Origin: Sequoia sempervirens
Taxonomy: Eukaryota; Streptophyta; Pinopsida; Cupressales; Cupressaceae
Direction: 5' to 3'
Length of the DNA: 64,000 bases
Assembly (NCBI GenBank): GCA_007258455.2
Contig: VDFB02270651.1
Span: forward strand, 487,108,376 to 487,172,375
The notes beneath the pieces are model-generated. The model had not been told where the DNA came from, did not search any database, and was given only the letters and a program-made list of their open reading frames with translations. Shown in pieces: positions 1 through 12,587 of this stretch (position 1 is its first letter; every line of letters starts with the position of its first letter). A program made the translations under genes and the position numbers.

Positions 1-534
1 GATGAAAATGAGTGAGATAGAGAGAGAAAGGTGAAATTTCACCTCCTGATTACTAAATTTTGACATGCTAATTACTAAAATTTGACCAAGCCTAATTTTT
101 TAAAAAATCTTCCAAAAAATAGAATTTTCATTATAACTCCTAGAGATATGAAACCTACATATTTCAAAGCAAGTTTATGAAAAAAATCATAGTGGCATTA
201 ACCTCGCTCATAGCTATCTAAATATATATATATTTTTTTTATTAATTTAAGGTTTTGATCCATAACTTCTCTTGTAAATGCCTCATTTTTAGTCAAAACC
301 AACATGTGCTAGTTTTAGGATAGATTTTTACTTGTTCATAGAAATTTGAAACAAATTACATTTTTTTAAACTAGACTCCATTCTACACGTGATGAAAAGA
401 AATATCAATTTTTGATTAGTTTTCAAAAAAATTAGGGGGGAGTACACTCAAATTTTAGCTTTTCAGGATGTGTCCACATTAAAAATTCATAAAATATTAT
501 ATATTTATTAAAAAATTATCCAAAAGAATAAGGA
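1..534. other. AT-rich stretch without a gene
   Basis: No ORF, RNA gene or clear repeat end is seen here. It is AT-rich with homopolymer runs and looks like old degraded repeat sequence. It ends at the TAAAC target-site duplication (535-539) of the following copia element. Confidence 0.6.
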
Positions 535-539
535 TAAAC

Positions 540-2616
540 TATTGGACAGGACAAAAGAGAGGGGGTGAATCAGTTGTCACAAATTATAACCTTAAATTCA
601 ATTACTAGAACTAACACATAAATTGATTAAGTGATTAACCATCAAATGTAAGTGCTCAACACAATAAAACCATATTTATGTGGAAAACCTAATGAGGGAA
701 AAACCATAGTGAGGATTAACTCACACTATAGAGAATATCAAAAATAACTACAAAAAGGCTCACTTCTTGAGATAAGGCTCACTGCCTTAATTAAGGACTC
801 ACTATATAGACTCACTGTCTAAAGGGCCATAACCTGGAGGGCTCATTGCCACAAAGATAAAAATAATACTTATTATAGGGTGCTGCCACAATAATGGGTT
901 ACACTTTTTGGGACATCCTGATTTTTGCCTGAAATCACATATTTTTAGAAAATACAATGATTTATGACTTTAAAGGTTCCATTTAAATTATTTTAATTAA
1001 AGAGGGATTGATCAAACCCCTTAGATCAAACCCCCTTGGATAGAACCTTGTTAGATTTAAACCATACCTATAATCGAGTCTCCTCCACACCTATCAAAAT
1101 GCTGATAAAAAACCACTTTTGATTTACCTTTTGGGTGATCAAATGAATTCATTTAAAATTTATGATTTGTAAGCCTATAGCCCTTATTATAAGCTTCCTA
1201 AAAAGTATAATTTTAAATATGTTTAATTTGATTATTATATTTATTTTTTATTTCTTGTGAATGTAGGATTTTCAATGAGCATCAAGTTTTTTATTTCACA
1301 CATACGAAAAAATAGAAAAATAGAGAAATTTTTTTATAAAAAATACATGTGCCCTAGGTATTAATGTCCTTATTCCAACAAAAAAAGAATAAGTTAATTC
1401 AAATGAATACAAAAAAAGTTTTGCATGCCGAAGTACACCTCTGTCCAAATTATAATTACGCTGACTTGGAAAATTAATTAAAAAAAATATATCTAACAAA
1501 AAATTATGAAAAAATATCCATCCCCTAGATATTGGTGTGAAAATTTTGTATTTTAAAATTAGAATTGTATCCTATCTATAAAAAAATTTATGTTCGCTGA
1601 AGTGAACATCACTTTTTAAAAATGCTAATTAGTAGAAAAAATAAGTTATTAAAAATTACATAAAATGATTCACAATTTATTTTTTAATTTTTTAAAAAAT
1701 ATATAATTAGAATCTACACATAATATCTAACAAATAACTAGTTTGATTCATCTTCAAAACCTTAATGGTTTAGCCGCTATAGGTGTAAAAAAGTGAATGT
1801 CTGGTGAAAAATCCTGATTTTAATGTCAAGTTTGGCCAAAAATTGTAACCCATTATTGTGGGATCACCCTATAGAGAGACAAAAATCCCAATGCAATGAA
1901 GATTCCATCATGAATCACTGATCAAATCACATGAATGATAGAGTTCATCTTCTATTCACTTTATTCTTAAACTCAACATTAAGCTTTTCATTGAACAATC
2001 ACACACTTAAATCACACATCTCAAGAATAGCATCAAAGTTGCATCTTCTCTTTCACTTATCTTCCTTCATTTCTTATGTACAATTTTCATGGCTAGCACA
2101 TTATGTATTTATACTATCTCCAACCTTGAAAAGATACAAAGTTGGCCATCCAACTTCATCTTTCAAATTAGGTCGATGCCAAACATCCTAGGGTGGAATT
2201 AAAAATGAGGGAAACCCAAAAACTCACTTCATTGGGATCCATAATAGATCCAACATGGTTCATTAGCTTTGAAAGTTTTGTTTGACACATGGTCGGCCAT
2301 ACCAATGTAAAGCATAGATCAATTAATCTTGATACATCCAAATGCCAAAACCAACTTCAATAAAACTAGGGAAACACAACTCTTGAACCATATGCCATAA
2401 GATTTCATCAAAGATAAATATGGATGAACAAAAATTCTCCTTGACCTTAATCAAGACACAACAAAACATAGTTCACAAAGCACCATAACCAACAACCTTC
2501 TTTTAATTCAATTTTCTCAATATCCTTGACACATACAATCAACAACAACTAATAGATAACCAACTAACTAGTTGACATCAATGACAACACTTCATTCATT
2601 TTCCATTCTTGCAACA
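540..2616 (-). repeat. 3' LTR of copia-1, interrupted
   Basis: Matches 7136-8222 along its length once the insertion at 878-1869 is removed, leaving about 1.08 kb. It begins TATTGG where the partner has TGTTGG, and ends GCAACA where the partner has ACAACA. Confidence 0.92.
878..1869. mobile_element. Non-autonomous TIR DNA transposon (MITE-like), nested in the copia-1 LTR
   Basis: The ends are inverted copies. The left end starts GGGTGCTGCCACAATAATGG, and the right end read backwards starts GGGTGATCCCACAATAATGG. The match then continues weakly through GTTACA and a T-rich segment. The flanks show a TA duplication (876-877 and 1870-1871), and the other LTR gives the empty site near 7480. It is 992 bp long with no coding capacity. 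TA target sites suggest mobilisation by a Tc1/mariner-like transposase, but the TIR is not one I recognise, so the superfamily is inference. Confidence 0.85.
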
Positions 2617-2640
2617 ATCTCCCCCTTTTTCATTGATGGA
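2617..2640 (-). other. Polypurine tract of copia-1
   Basis: On the minus strand AAAAAGGGGGAGATT directly precedes the 3' LTR, the normal priming site for plus-strand DNA synthesis. A second, similar purine motif lies about 160 bp upstream, near 2783-2803. Confidence 0.8.
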
Positions 2641-2989
2641 AATGCATGATGTGAAAAACCATCAAAGAAACCATACCTATTCTAAAAATACTTCTGAATA
2701 TTTTTTCTTTTTGCTTCTCCTCTTTTAGAAGATCATCTTCCTCATTACCTACTTTCTCTTGTTAACTTTTCACATGCTCTCTCTCCCCCTTTGACATCAA
2801 TGGAAAAGGAAAAAGATATTTCCATTGAAAATTCCTTTGACATGAAAACAAAATACTCATAATGACAATACTTAGAAAATATACCTACTCCCCTTAAGGG
2901 TAGCCACCAATAAACATCAATCAAAAAGATAGAATCATGAATTCACTAGACTGATGCATCTCCAAATGCATCTTAGTTTGTAAAAGGAG

Positions 2990-4480
2990 GGGAAATAACC
3001 CTTAGATTATCCTAAAGATACTCAGAAGTATCTTTACGAAGAGCCTTTTGTAAATATATCTACTTCTAGTCTTTTTTCAAAACATACTAAACTTGACTTC
3101 ATTTTGGACATAACCTTCTCTCTTAAGAAATGATACTTGATAGATATATGCTTCATTCTCAAGTGCATCACAAGATTCTTTGAAATGAAAATTGAACTTG
3201 TGTTATCACATAAGATATGAATAGTATCATCATGTATCACTATGATATCTTTCAATATTTGTTTCAGCCATAACACTTATGTACAACATAGTGCAACATC
3301 AATATACTCAACTTCAATAGTATACAAAGAGACTAAATCTTACTTCTTACTCAATCATGCCACTAATCTACATATAAGAAAGAATGCACCACAACTTGTA
3401 CTTTTTATATCATCTATACTTCCAACCCAATCTGCATCTGTATAAGCATTGAGCGTAAAATCAGTACCTTTAAGATACCATAATCCATAATCTAGAGCAC
3501 CTTTCAAATATTTGAATATTCGTTTAACTATAGTAACATGTGTTTCCTTCAGATATTCTTGAAATCTAGCCATAAGACAAACTGCATTCATAATATCTAG
3601 TCTAGTAGGAGTCAAATACAATAGTCCACAAATCATAGATCGATACTTTCTCTGATTAGTCTTAGGTGAATCACCATCTTTTCCTAGATTGCATCCATTC
3701 ACCATAGGAGTACTTACTAGTTTGGAACCATCCATACCAAATTTTCTCAACATTTCTCTCACATACTTAGATTGTGAAATGCAAATTCCTTTCTCTATTT
3801 GATTAATCTATAGCCCAAGAAAGAAATCCATTTTTCCAAACATAGAAATTTCAAATTTTTTCTACATTTCTTCCACAAACATCTTGCACACCTTTTCATT
3901 TCCTCCAAAGATAACATCATCAACATATATCACAATAATCAAGATTTTGTCATTCTCAAATTTGACATACAAATTATTCTCTGCTGCACCATTGTTAAAT
4001 TCTTGTTGATTCAAATTCCTATATAACCTTGCATACCAGGCTCTAGGAGCTTGCTTCAGTCCATATAAAGATTTATTTAATCTGAACACCAATATCTAGT
4101 TGATCTATTAACTAAAATCCTTTCAGTTGTTCCATGTAAACCACTTCATCTACCTCACCATTGAAAAGTATTGACTTGACATCCATCTGATAGAATTTGA
4201 AATCTTTATAAGAAACTAATGCCAAGAACATCCTTATAGCTTCAATTCTTGCTCATGGGGAAAAGGTTTCCTAAAAATATATGCATTCAACTTGTGAGTA
4301 GCCTTTACATACAAGCCTTTCCTTTTTTCTAACAACTTTCCCATTCTCATTCAGCTTGTTTCTAAATACCCATTTTGATCCAATGATATTTTTGTCTTTC
4401 GGTCTCAAAACCAGTTCCAACATTTGATTCTTTTAAATCTACAAAAGTTCTTCTTTCATTGCTTCCTTTCAATTTTCATC
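2990..4480 (-). pseudogene. Copia reverse transcriptase and RNase H, broken
   Basis: This would copy the element's RNA into DNA and degrade the RNA strand. Read on the minus strand, about 4480-3770 is RT: the segment SLYGLKQAPRAWY is followed by the catalytic box YVDD at 3927-3916, which is intact. About 3762-3034 is the linker and RNase H: a YRSMICGLLYL block, ADWVGSIDDIKST with an RNase H aspartate, then the C-terminal HISIKYHFLREKV block. Several stops and frameshifts separate the pieces, so it is a pseudogene. Confidence 0.85.
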
Positions 4481-4899
4481 CTCATAGGCTTCTCTTGCTG
4501 AATCCAACTTAGTTTCAGAGAGTAAGCACAAATTTACTTTAGCATCAACTTTGCTTCTAGTCAACACACCTTTTGTCTCATCTCCAATAATTTGACTTTC
4601 TAAATGATTCCTCTATACATATTTCAGCATTCTAGTAGAAATTACTAGAGAATCTTCTTCTCTTTCATTCTTCTCTTTCTCATATGTATCCTATTCTTCT
4701 TCAATTTCTTCTATTCTTGAACAATCATGTTCATCAAATACATATCCATCAATATGAATAGAATTTTTCATTGTTTCATCAACCTTCACATTCAAGCTTT
4801 CAACAATCTTCCTCAATATTTTGTTGAAACATCTCTATGCCTTGCTTTTAGTAGAGTAACCAAGAAATATTCCTTCACTTATTGCATCAAAATTTCCCA

Positions 4900-5650
4900 A
4901 AGTTTCCTCTCTTCTAATGTAGCATTTGCTTCCAAATACCTTAAAATATTTAACTGTAGGAATTCTTCTGTGCCATAGCTCATAGGGAGTCTTTGTACTA
5001 TTTTTTCTTGCCTAAAATAAATTGAATACATATACAATAGTGTGAATAGCTTATTTCCAATAAAATTTTAGTAATCTAGCTTCATTGATCATTGACCTAG
5101 CAACTTCTTGAACTGTTCTATTTTTCCTTTCAACAAATCCATTCTGATGACGAGTTCTCAAAGAAGATAATTTTCTCTTTATTCCGTTCACTTCACAAAA
5201 CATATTGAACTCATGGGAGGTGAATTCACCACCTCTATCAGATTTAAATAATTTTATCTTCAAATTCACTTCATTTTCAACCATAGCCTTGAATGCTTTG
5301 AATCTATCTATTTCTTCTATTTTTTCTAAAAATGTAACCCATGTATATCTAGAATAATCATTAATTAAAATCATAAAGTACCTTTAACCAAGTAGGTTTC
5401 ACACTCTCATATGACCAGAAAGATTTGTATGGACCAAATCAAGCAATCTAGTAGTAGATTCTTCCCTTAATCTGTAATGGTTTCTTGTTTATTTCCTAAA
5501 CTAGCAATTTTTGTAGATAACATTTACAAGATTTTTAATTCTTAGTAGATCTCTCATGGATTGAACAATACTAATCCTTTCCAAGTTATAAACATTCATG
5601 TGACACATTCTCCTATGCCATAACTAGTTGTCATTTATCCGAGTCATAAA
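4900..5650 (-). pseudogene. Copia integrase core, broken
   Basis: The core would join the cDNA ends to host DNA. At 5374-5051 the minus strand encodes INDYSRYTWVTFLEK, containing the first catalytic Asp. It is followed by LFKSDRGGEFTSHEF, containing the second Asp, and a RHQNGFVERKNRT block with the catalytic Glu. Downstream, minus-strand sequence to about 4900 continues the integrase C-terminal part with stops. The DDE triad itself is preserved, but the frame is not open. Confidence 0.82.
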
Positions 5651-7075
5651 ACATCACCCATCAGCACCTTTAAGCTGATAAATATTCTCTTCATATTTTT
5701 GTCTTGTAGCAATCAAAGTTCTAGATCCTTTCAGGATCTCACACTTCTCATCCTTAAACAAAATATCATATCCCCTTTTTCACATTTGGCCAATACTCAA
5801 TAGATTAGGCCTTAAACCATTAACATAGTAGACATTGTCAATATGATGCTTGGCATCAAAACTTACAAACCTATCCCACATATTTTAGCACCAGTATCAT
5901 CTCCAAACATAACATGACCTCCATCATATTTTTCAAGTTTCACAAACTTAATCTTGTCACCAATCATGTGATGTGAACAACCACTATCAACTACCCAAAA
6001 ATTATTTTCCTATTTAGCATGCAGGGAAGAGATAGTTGTACCTTCATTTTTCTCCTTCTCCTCCTTCTCTTACTATTCCTCTAGAGGATTTTCCTTTGAC
6101 TATTTTTCTAAATTAGTAGAAGTAGGTTTATCTTTAATTTCCAGGAACGAGCATTCATTTTCATATGGATCTTCATATTCTGAATCTTCATCTAAAATAC
6201 TAGCATTCTCATTAACATAGTAAGCTTTGTTAATCTTCTTTCCTTTCCTTTCTTTCTCATATCTTTGTTTATTATTTTTAGCTCTTTCCAAACACTTTAA
6301 TGTATAGTGACCAATATCTCCACAACTAAAGCATTTAAATGGAAATTTACCTTCATACTTAACAAAGCCTTTTGTCAATCTTCTTACAAAGTTATCCTTG
6401 ATTTATTCAAAATTATCTTCATCTAGATCTTCACTTCTTGTAGCTTTAAAAGTAGTTTTTGTTTTTCCTTCACTTCTTAGATTCAACTTCCTCATTTAAT
6501 AAGATGTCAAGAATGCTAACAACAGATCCTTAGTACATGTCATGTAATCTATAGTCTGCTCAATAGTACTCACATTTTCACTATAAACATTAGGAAGAGT
6601 TCTAAGAATCTTCTTTACAATCATGGTTTCATCTATAGTAGTGCCAAGAGATTGCATTCAAGAAACTACCTCATCCAATATTTGTACATAATCTTTAACA
6701 TTCTCATCTCTAGTCATATGTAAGAGATCAAACTATGTTTCCAAATTCTATAATTTTTCTTCTTTTTCCCTTTCATCACCATTGTACGCTCTTTCTAAAG
6801 CATCCCACAGTTCCTTAGATGTCTTCAAATTCTAAACCTTAATCAACTCGGAATGTACCAAACTATTCTTCAAGATGAACTTTTCCTTGTTATTCACTTC
6901 ATTTTCTTTAATTTACTTAGGTGTACTCAAACCATTTTCAGGAGGAGTGTAAGGATTCTTGTAAGCTTTCTCTACATCAAATCCACAATACTCTAGATAT
7001 TCTTCCATCAATACTCTCTAGATACTATAGTTAGTTCCATCAAACCTTAGATAATCAAAGACCATTTTGTTATCC
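5650..7075 (-). pseudogene. Copia gag and protease region, broken
   Basis: Gag would package the element RNA. The frame begins near 7075 with MVFDYLRFDGTNYS, the usual start of copia gag, and runs with several stops. A CCHC zinc knuckle, CFSCGDIGHYTLKC, lies at about 6330-6289 and is intact. A lysine- and glutamate-rich linker follows in the 6378-6100 frame. The protease/pre-integrase stretch down to about 5650 is heavily degraded. Several stops are TAG at positions where copia gag usually has glutamine. Confidence 0.8.
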
Positions 7076-7120
7076 ATTCTAGACCTTCGTCAAGTGGTTA
7101 ATCTCTTCACCAAGGAACCA

Positions 7121-7133
7121 AGCTCTGATACCA
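7121..7133 (-). other. Primer binding site of copia-1 (initiator tRNA-Met)
   Basis: On the minus strand the sequence is TGGTATCAGAGCT, two bases inside the 5' LTR. This is the classic plant copia site complementary to the 3' end of initiator tRNA-Met. Confidence 0.92.
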
Positions 7134-7135
7134 AT

Positions 7136-8222
7136 TGTTGGATAGGACAACTGAGAGGGTGGGTGAATCAATTGTCACAGATTATAACCTTAAATTTAGT
7201 TACCAAAAGTAACACATAAACTGATTAAGTGATTTACCATCAAATGCAAGTGCTCAAACACAATAACACCATATTTACGTGGAAAACCCAATGAGGGAAA
7301 AACCATAGTGAGGATTAACACACACTATATAGAATATCAAAATCGATTACAAAAGGGATCACTATTTGAGATAAGGCTCACTGCCTGAAATAAGGACTCA
7401 TTGTTTGGGTTCACTATCCACAAGGCTACAACCTAGAGGGCTCACTACCACATAGATATAAAGAAGATAAAGAAGACTTATTGTAGAGACAACAATCCCA
7501 ATGCAATGAATATTCCACCACAATCATTGATCAACTTGCATGAATGATAGATTTCGCCTTCTACTCACTACATCGAGAAACTCAATGTTAAGCTTCACAT
7601 TGAACAACCATGCACTTAACTCACACACCTCAAGATTAGCATCAAAGGTGTGTCTTCTTGTTCACTTATCTTCCTTCTTTTCTTATGTATAATTTTCATC
7701 ACTAGCACATTTTGTATTTATACTATCTCCAACCTTGAAAATATAAAAAGTTGGCCATCCAACTTCAACTTTCAAATTAGGTCAGCGTCAAACATCCTAG
7801 GGTGGAATTAGAATGACGAAAAATCCAAGAACACACTTCCAAAATGTTTCCTCAGCTTCAAAAGTAGTGCTTGAAAAATGGTCAGCCATACCAATGTAAA
7901 ACACATAGATCAATTAAGCTCGATACATCCAAATGCCAAAACCAACTTCAATAGAACTAGGGAAACACAAATCTTGAACCATACACCATAAGATTTCATC
8001 AAAAATAAATCTGAACCAGCAAAAATTCTCCCAAACCTCAATCAACACACAAAAAAACATAGTTCACAAGCACTAGAACCAACAACCTTCTTTTAATACA
8101 ATTTTCTCAATATCCTCGACATATGCAATGAATAGCAACTAGAAGATAACCAATTGATTGGTTGACGTAACCAACTGACTGGTTGACATCAATGACAACA
8201 CTCCTTTTCCATTCTTACAACA
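7136..8222 (-). repeat. 5' LTR of copia-1
   Basis: A 1087-bp uninterrupted LTR with TG...CA ends and TGTTG/CCAACA-like inverted tips. It serves as the empty-site reference for the insertion in the other LTR. It would contain the element promoter. Confidence 0.93.
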
Positions 8223-8227
8223 TAAAC

Positions 8228-8529
8228 TGCATGGTGTTATCTAATTTCTCAACATTCATATTTTTAAAATTCTAAAACAAAAGTTAATAAAAAATGGGGG
8301 CCCTCAGACGCTAGGCTATTTTTTATAAAAATAGGACTTTTCCCCCCCTTTTCGAGACCCTCAATATTCATTAATTTCAAAAAGAATTAGTAGCTTAGAA
8401 ACTAGACTCAGAGCACTTCAACTCTTGTTCTTGCTAGATCTTGAAATTTTGAGTGTAACTATCTTCATTTTCTCATGCAAATCAGATTTTTTTGATTTAA
8501 AAAAGAAAGTGGTATCCTAAGAGCCAAAA
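8228..8529. other. Short spacer without a gene
   Basis: AT-rich sequence with poly-C and poly-A runs between the copia-1 target site and a gypsy fragment. No feature is recognised. Confidence 0.5.
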
Positions 8530-11444
8530 TTATGTCACAGATCCATGCACTTACCCTTTAGGATCACCTCATATGGTAATTTCAAGGCCATTGTAGGGAA
8601 AATTTAAGCATTTCTAGTAGGTGGAAGGTACAAATATCATGGCATGAATCCATGGGAAACTTAGGAGAAGATTTTAGGGAAAGTCTAGATCCAAGACATG
8701 GAATATTGTATTATGAATAGCAGGGCCAACCCTTATGGGAAGTGTAATTACTCCTTTGAATGAGCACTCATAATCATCCTAAGCCTTGATAACAATTGTA
8801 TTATATCGATCTATACAAGCCTCAGAGAATCCCAATGTTGTAAAAAAATTTAGGGTACATCTGTTTAGACTTGCTCCACTGTCTACCAAGACTCATGTAA
8901 TTTTATGTTTATTTATGTAGAATTCAAGGTGTAGGGGATCATCATGATTTGGATTTTGTGCAGAAATATCTTGTTCAAAAAATTTGACATGGTGGGTGTA
9001 GCTAGGTATCCAACAATGGTCTAAAACTTAGTGACATATAGGTCAGAGGAGAGATGTATCTTGCAAGGATTTATCCATAATGGCTTGTGCTCTGGGGAAA
9101 TGTGAAGCAAGAATAAATATTTGTGCGAGTGTCTTTCCTAGATGATCCAATAGATTGTATTGGATTTTTAGTTGTGAATTAGAGGAAGCCCCATGCAAGG
9201 CCAGCTTAGCTCTATGGGTAGTGACGACACATTCTAAACTTTTTCTAATAGTGATGGTAGCAACATGATTATAAAGGGCTCAAATGTAATTGATAGTATA
9301 GTCATGCACAACACAAGTATAATTAGCACTATTATTATTTCTTGAACTAGAGGCTTACCTTTTCCCATGGTTTTGCAAGGGAGTTTTGAATATGGTATGA
9401 TTGAGATTGGTTTTAGGTTATGAATTATCCATTGATATATCTCCTTTTTGAATAATATATTGAATGAGGTTTTTGATTTTCCAAGATGATGATGTTTTGT
9501 GTCCTTTTCCACAATGATATTCACTAAATTCATTTTCATTCCACTAGTTAGGTTTGACAAAATTCAGTCCATATGTCTTAATGTCTAGAAATTGAATGAT
9601 GTTTGATTGTAGAAGTTTCTTCAAAACTGACTCAATGGATTCTCGTAAGGGTGTATATGTTCTCTTGGTGTGAGGAGGTTCTTTGCATTGTTGTTGATTA
9701 TTTTGGAAAAAATTCAATTCCTTATCATGGATAGGTGTTGGTGTTTTTGATGTAGAGGGACCTTTAATATGAAGGTTGGGGTTACCTTGATTTACCACTT
9801 TAGCATCCATGACCCCATCATTAGTGAAATTCTTATTTTGAGACCAAAATTTACCCTTGTCACTAGGATCATTTGCAGATTCTTTGAAGATTTTAACAAG
9901 TCCTTTTGCCACAAGAGTTTTCTCAATAAAGACCCCTTTCTCAATGGCATCCTCAAAATTTGTGCAACATTCGAATTGAAGTTTGATCATTAACTCCATG
10001 TGGAGACTTTATGTGAAAATGGTGACAATTGTTTCTCAGGTATGTGACGAGGAAATTTATTGGCCATGCTATTCCATCTTTGATAAAATGATCTAACTGA
10101 TTCTCCCTCTTTTTGTTTAGTGGTGCACAATGTTTCTAAGGTTGTGTCACTTTCTATGTCTTAGGAAAAGGGATTAATGAATCTATTAGCCAATTCACCT
10201 CATGTTCATATCCTAGGAGGAAGGTGCACAAACCATTATAGAGCCATACCCAAAAGGCTTTGAGGAAATAGTCTCATCAAATATGTGGGATCATAAGAAA
10301 TTTTCATACATGTCATATTAAATTCATGTATATGTTCCACTAGATCACCTTTCCCTTTGTACTTGTTAAAAATTGGAGTGGTAAAATGTAGAGGAAAGAG
10401 TGGCATGTATAATTTTCTGCCAAAAGGGTAAGGACACAATTCCTCTATAGAATATGTCTTCTTATTTTTCCCCTATTGTATTTTTTCCATTTGTTGTTGT
10501 ATTGCTTGCATCTATTGCATTAAGGTGTCCATGGGGGATGGTGTCATGTTGGGTTGTCCTTGCATAAGCGGATCAATGTTACTATTAACAGTTTTGTATG
10601 ATAATTTTGGCACCACTATGTGATTAGGATTGACATTTTATTGTAAAGGATTCATATTTCCTTATTGATAAAGGGGTATAAATGTGACATTGGTATTGAT
10701 TTGATTTCGTGGTACGAAATTGGAATTTGGTGTGACATATTGTTGTAATGGAAGGGGATTGGTATTCAATTTTTTTCCAAAAGCCATGTTGGTATTTGGT
10801 GTAGCAATTTTTTTTTCTATTGGCACCTTAGATGTAAGAATATGAATTATCCTTGTTTTGTTTGGTGGATTTTGACTGGCATTGATCAAGGATGTATCAT
10901 TTTGCATGCCAAATGGATTTACAAATGTCACACCCATAGGATTAGATGATGAGCTACCAAATGTGAACGTTGATCCTTGGGACATAGTATGTGTTCTCTT
11001 AGCTCCAAATATTGGAGGGTTGGGAATGCGTGTAGTTGTTTCAATGTGTTTTGTGGCCCCAAGGGGTAGACTAGTGAACCTTTTTTGTGAAATGGTTGAA
11101 GTTGTGTGAATGTGTATTGACTTGGACCTTGATTTTGTGATTGTCTTACTCCCTCTACAATTGTGGAAGTGTCAAATTCAAAGGGAAGTTCATCACCTTT
11201 CTTAGAAAGTGTGAGAAATATTTTTTTTGGGTCTACACTAACAAGCTCATCCATAATTTGTATGATTCTTGGGTCTTGGGCAGCATGTTCAATTTCTTCT
11301 AGGTTAAAATGTCTATTGACATCAGTTAACATGAGATTGAAAATGGATTTGATGTTTCTCTTTTTGGTGTTTGAATTGGATTTTAATTTCACCAAGGTTT
11401 TTTTCCTTCGTGGGATTGAAAAGGGAATCATTTGAAGATTCCAT
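8530..11444 (-). pseudogene. Truncated Ty3/gypsy gag-protease fragment
   Basis: On the minus strand the frame starts near 11444 with MESSNDSLFNP, then a long gag N-terminus (pieces at 11431-10928 and 10985-10662). The capsid-like part, 10439-10236, reads KYKGKGDLVEHIHEFN. A linker and degraded knuckle follow, with HRGKGHKTSSCWK-like sequence near 9545. An aspartic protease lies near 8900: VLVDSGAS is intact in sequence, then a family-typical SFPWIHAM block at about 8650. Known family pattern: this gag/protease arrangement is typical of plant gypsy elements of the Tat/Athila branch. No RT, integrase or LTRs are attached, so it is a 5' fragment. Frameshifts and TAG stops are frequent. Confidence 0.8.
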
Positions 11445-12582
11445 GTGCTTTATTTTTCCTCATGACCTTGTTTCAACCATGTACTTGACTTACAACCTAA
11501 GGATTGATAATGGAAAGGTTATAATGCAAGGTGAAATATAAGGCTAAGCTATATTTTTGAATTTTTAAAATTTTTGAGAATATAATGATGGTAAATGTTA
11601 ATGCACCAAAGACTAAGGTTTGATATGCAAGAATGATAATGACCCTATGACCAAAGGATTGATATGTAATGAGACCAAATGAAAATATGACTAAAGTTTG
11701 AGATATGCATGTTAACATATTATTGTCATTGATGTCAAAAGGGGATGTTTTGTGATATCCTATCTGGAGATTGTTGGCATGATGAATGTGGATGAAATTC
11801 TATGTTTTAATTATGGTAGTTAGTCTTGTGTAGATGATTTTTGAATTAACCTTTTTTTAGCCAAAGAGGAACTATAGTATTTAGTAGTTGCAAGGTAAAC
11901 TTGCAACAAAAGGAAGACTAGGACAACAAAACAAGGGAGTTCCAGATTAAGTTGAATGTGATGATTGTTGATTAAAGGAACTTGATGGAGGTTGAATGTG
12001 TACCATTATGAAAAGTTAATAATCACTGAAGAAGGACTCCTTTGTTGATAGTATTTTGACAAATGTTTGTGTGTTTACATGCAATTCTCTTTTATAGAGT
12101 TTTGGTCATATTAGGATTCTTCTTTTTTTTCAGTTATGGTTTGAATAATTAAGTCTTAACTATACACTTAGATATTTAGGAGTGGAATTTAAATGATTTT
12201 TGTTAGTTTTTACTTTGAATAAGACTCCTTCAAGCTTGTATATAGCTGATGGTTGAGTCCTTATATTAGTTAGTTGGTTTATTTTAGTTTTCTTATCATC
12301 AATTATTTTTTAGTTTTAAGACATGATGGATATTCAAAATGATTGAATACAATCTATGAGAAGATATTGTGTAGAAATTTCATGATATGCAATGAATGAA
12401 TTCAATATCACTGGATGCCTAGAATTTGTTAGTTATATTTTCTTTCAGCTAGTGAGAACAACCACTTGAGCAGGCCACTCAAGGTAACTATTCTTCACTT
12501 CATTTTCTAGTTGCTTATTTCTATTTATTGGTTGTTTCCTATTTGTCATTACTTCATAAAATATATGCAAGATAAACTAGAA
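11445..12582 (+). other. Degraded stretch with a possible copia 3' end
   Basis: No coding region is supported. At 11728-11745 the plus strand reads TTGATGTCAAAAGGGG, like the polypurine tract of copia elements here. After a short unrelated stretch comes GAGATTGTTGGCATGATG (about 11766), which resembles the start of a copia LTR. No matching LTR or TSD was found, so this may be a truncated or solo LTR. The segment ends at the TCTCA target site of copia-2. Confidence 0.35.
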
Positions 12583-12587
12583 TCTCA

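Larger units (their letters stand above)
540..8222 (-). mobile_element. Complete Ty1/copia LTR retrotransposon, copia-1
   Basis: A full-length copia element on the minus strand. Seen directly: two LTRs (540-2616 and 7136-8222) with TG...CA type ends, a primer binding site next to the 5' LTR, a polypurine tract next to the 3' LTR, and a perfect 5-bp target duplication TAAAC at 535-539 and 8223-8227. In coding order it carries gag with a CCHC knuckle, a protease/integrase region, reverse transcriptase and RNase H, which is the copia order (integrase before RT). All reading frames contain stops, so it cannot move on its own. The left LTR is longer only because a 992-bp TIR element sits inside it. 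LTR divergence is clearly visible, so the insertion is not recent. Confidence 0.93.
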
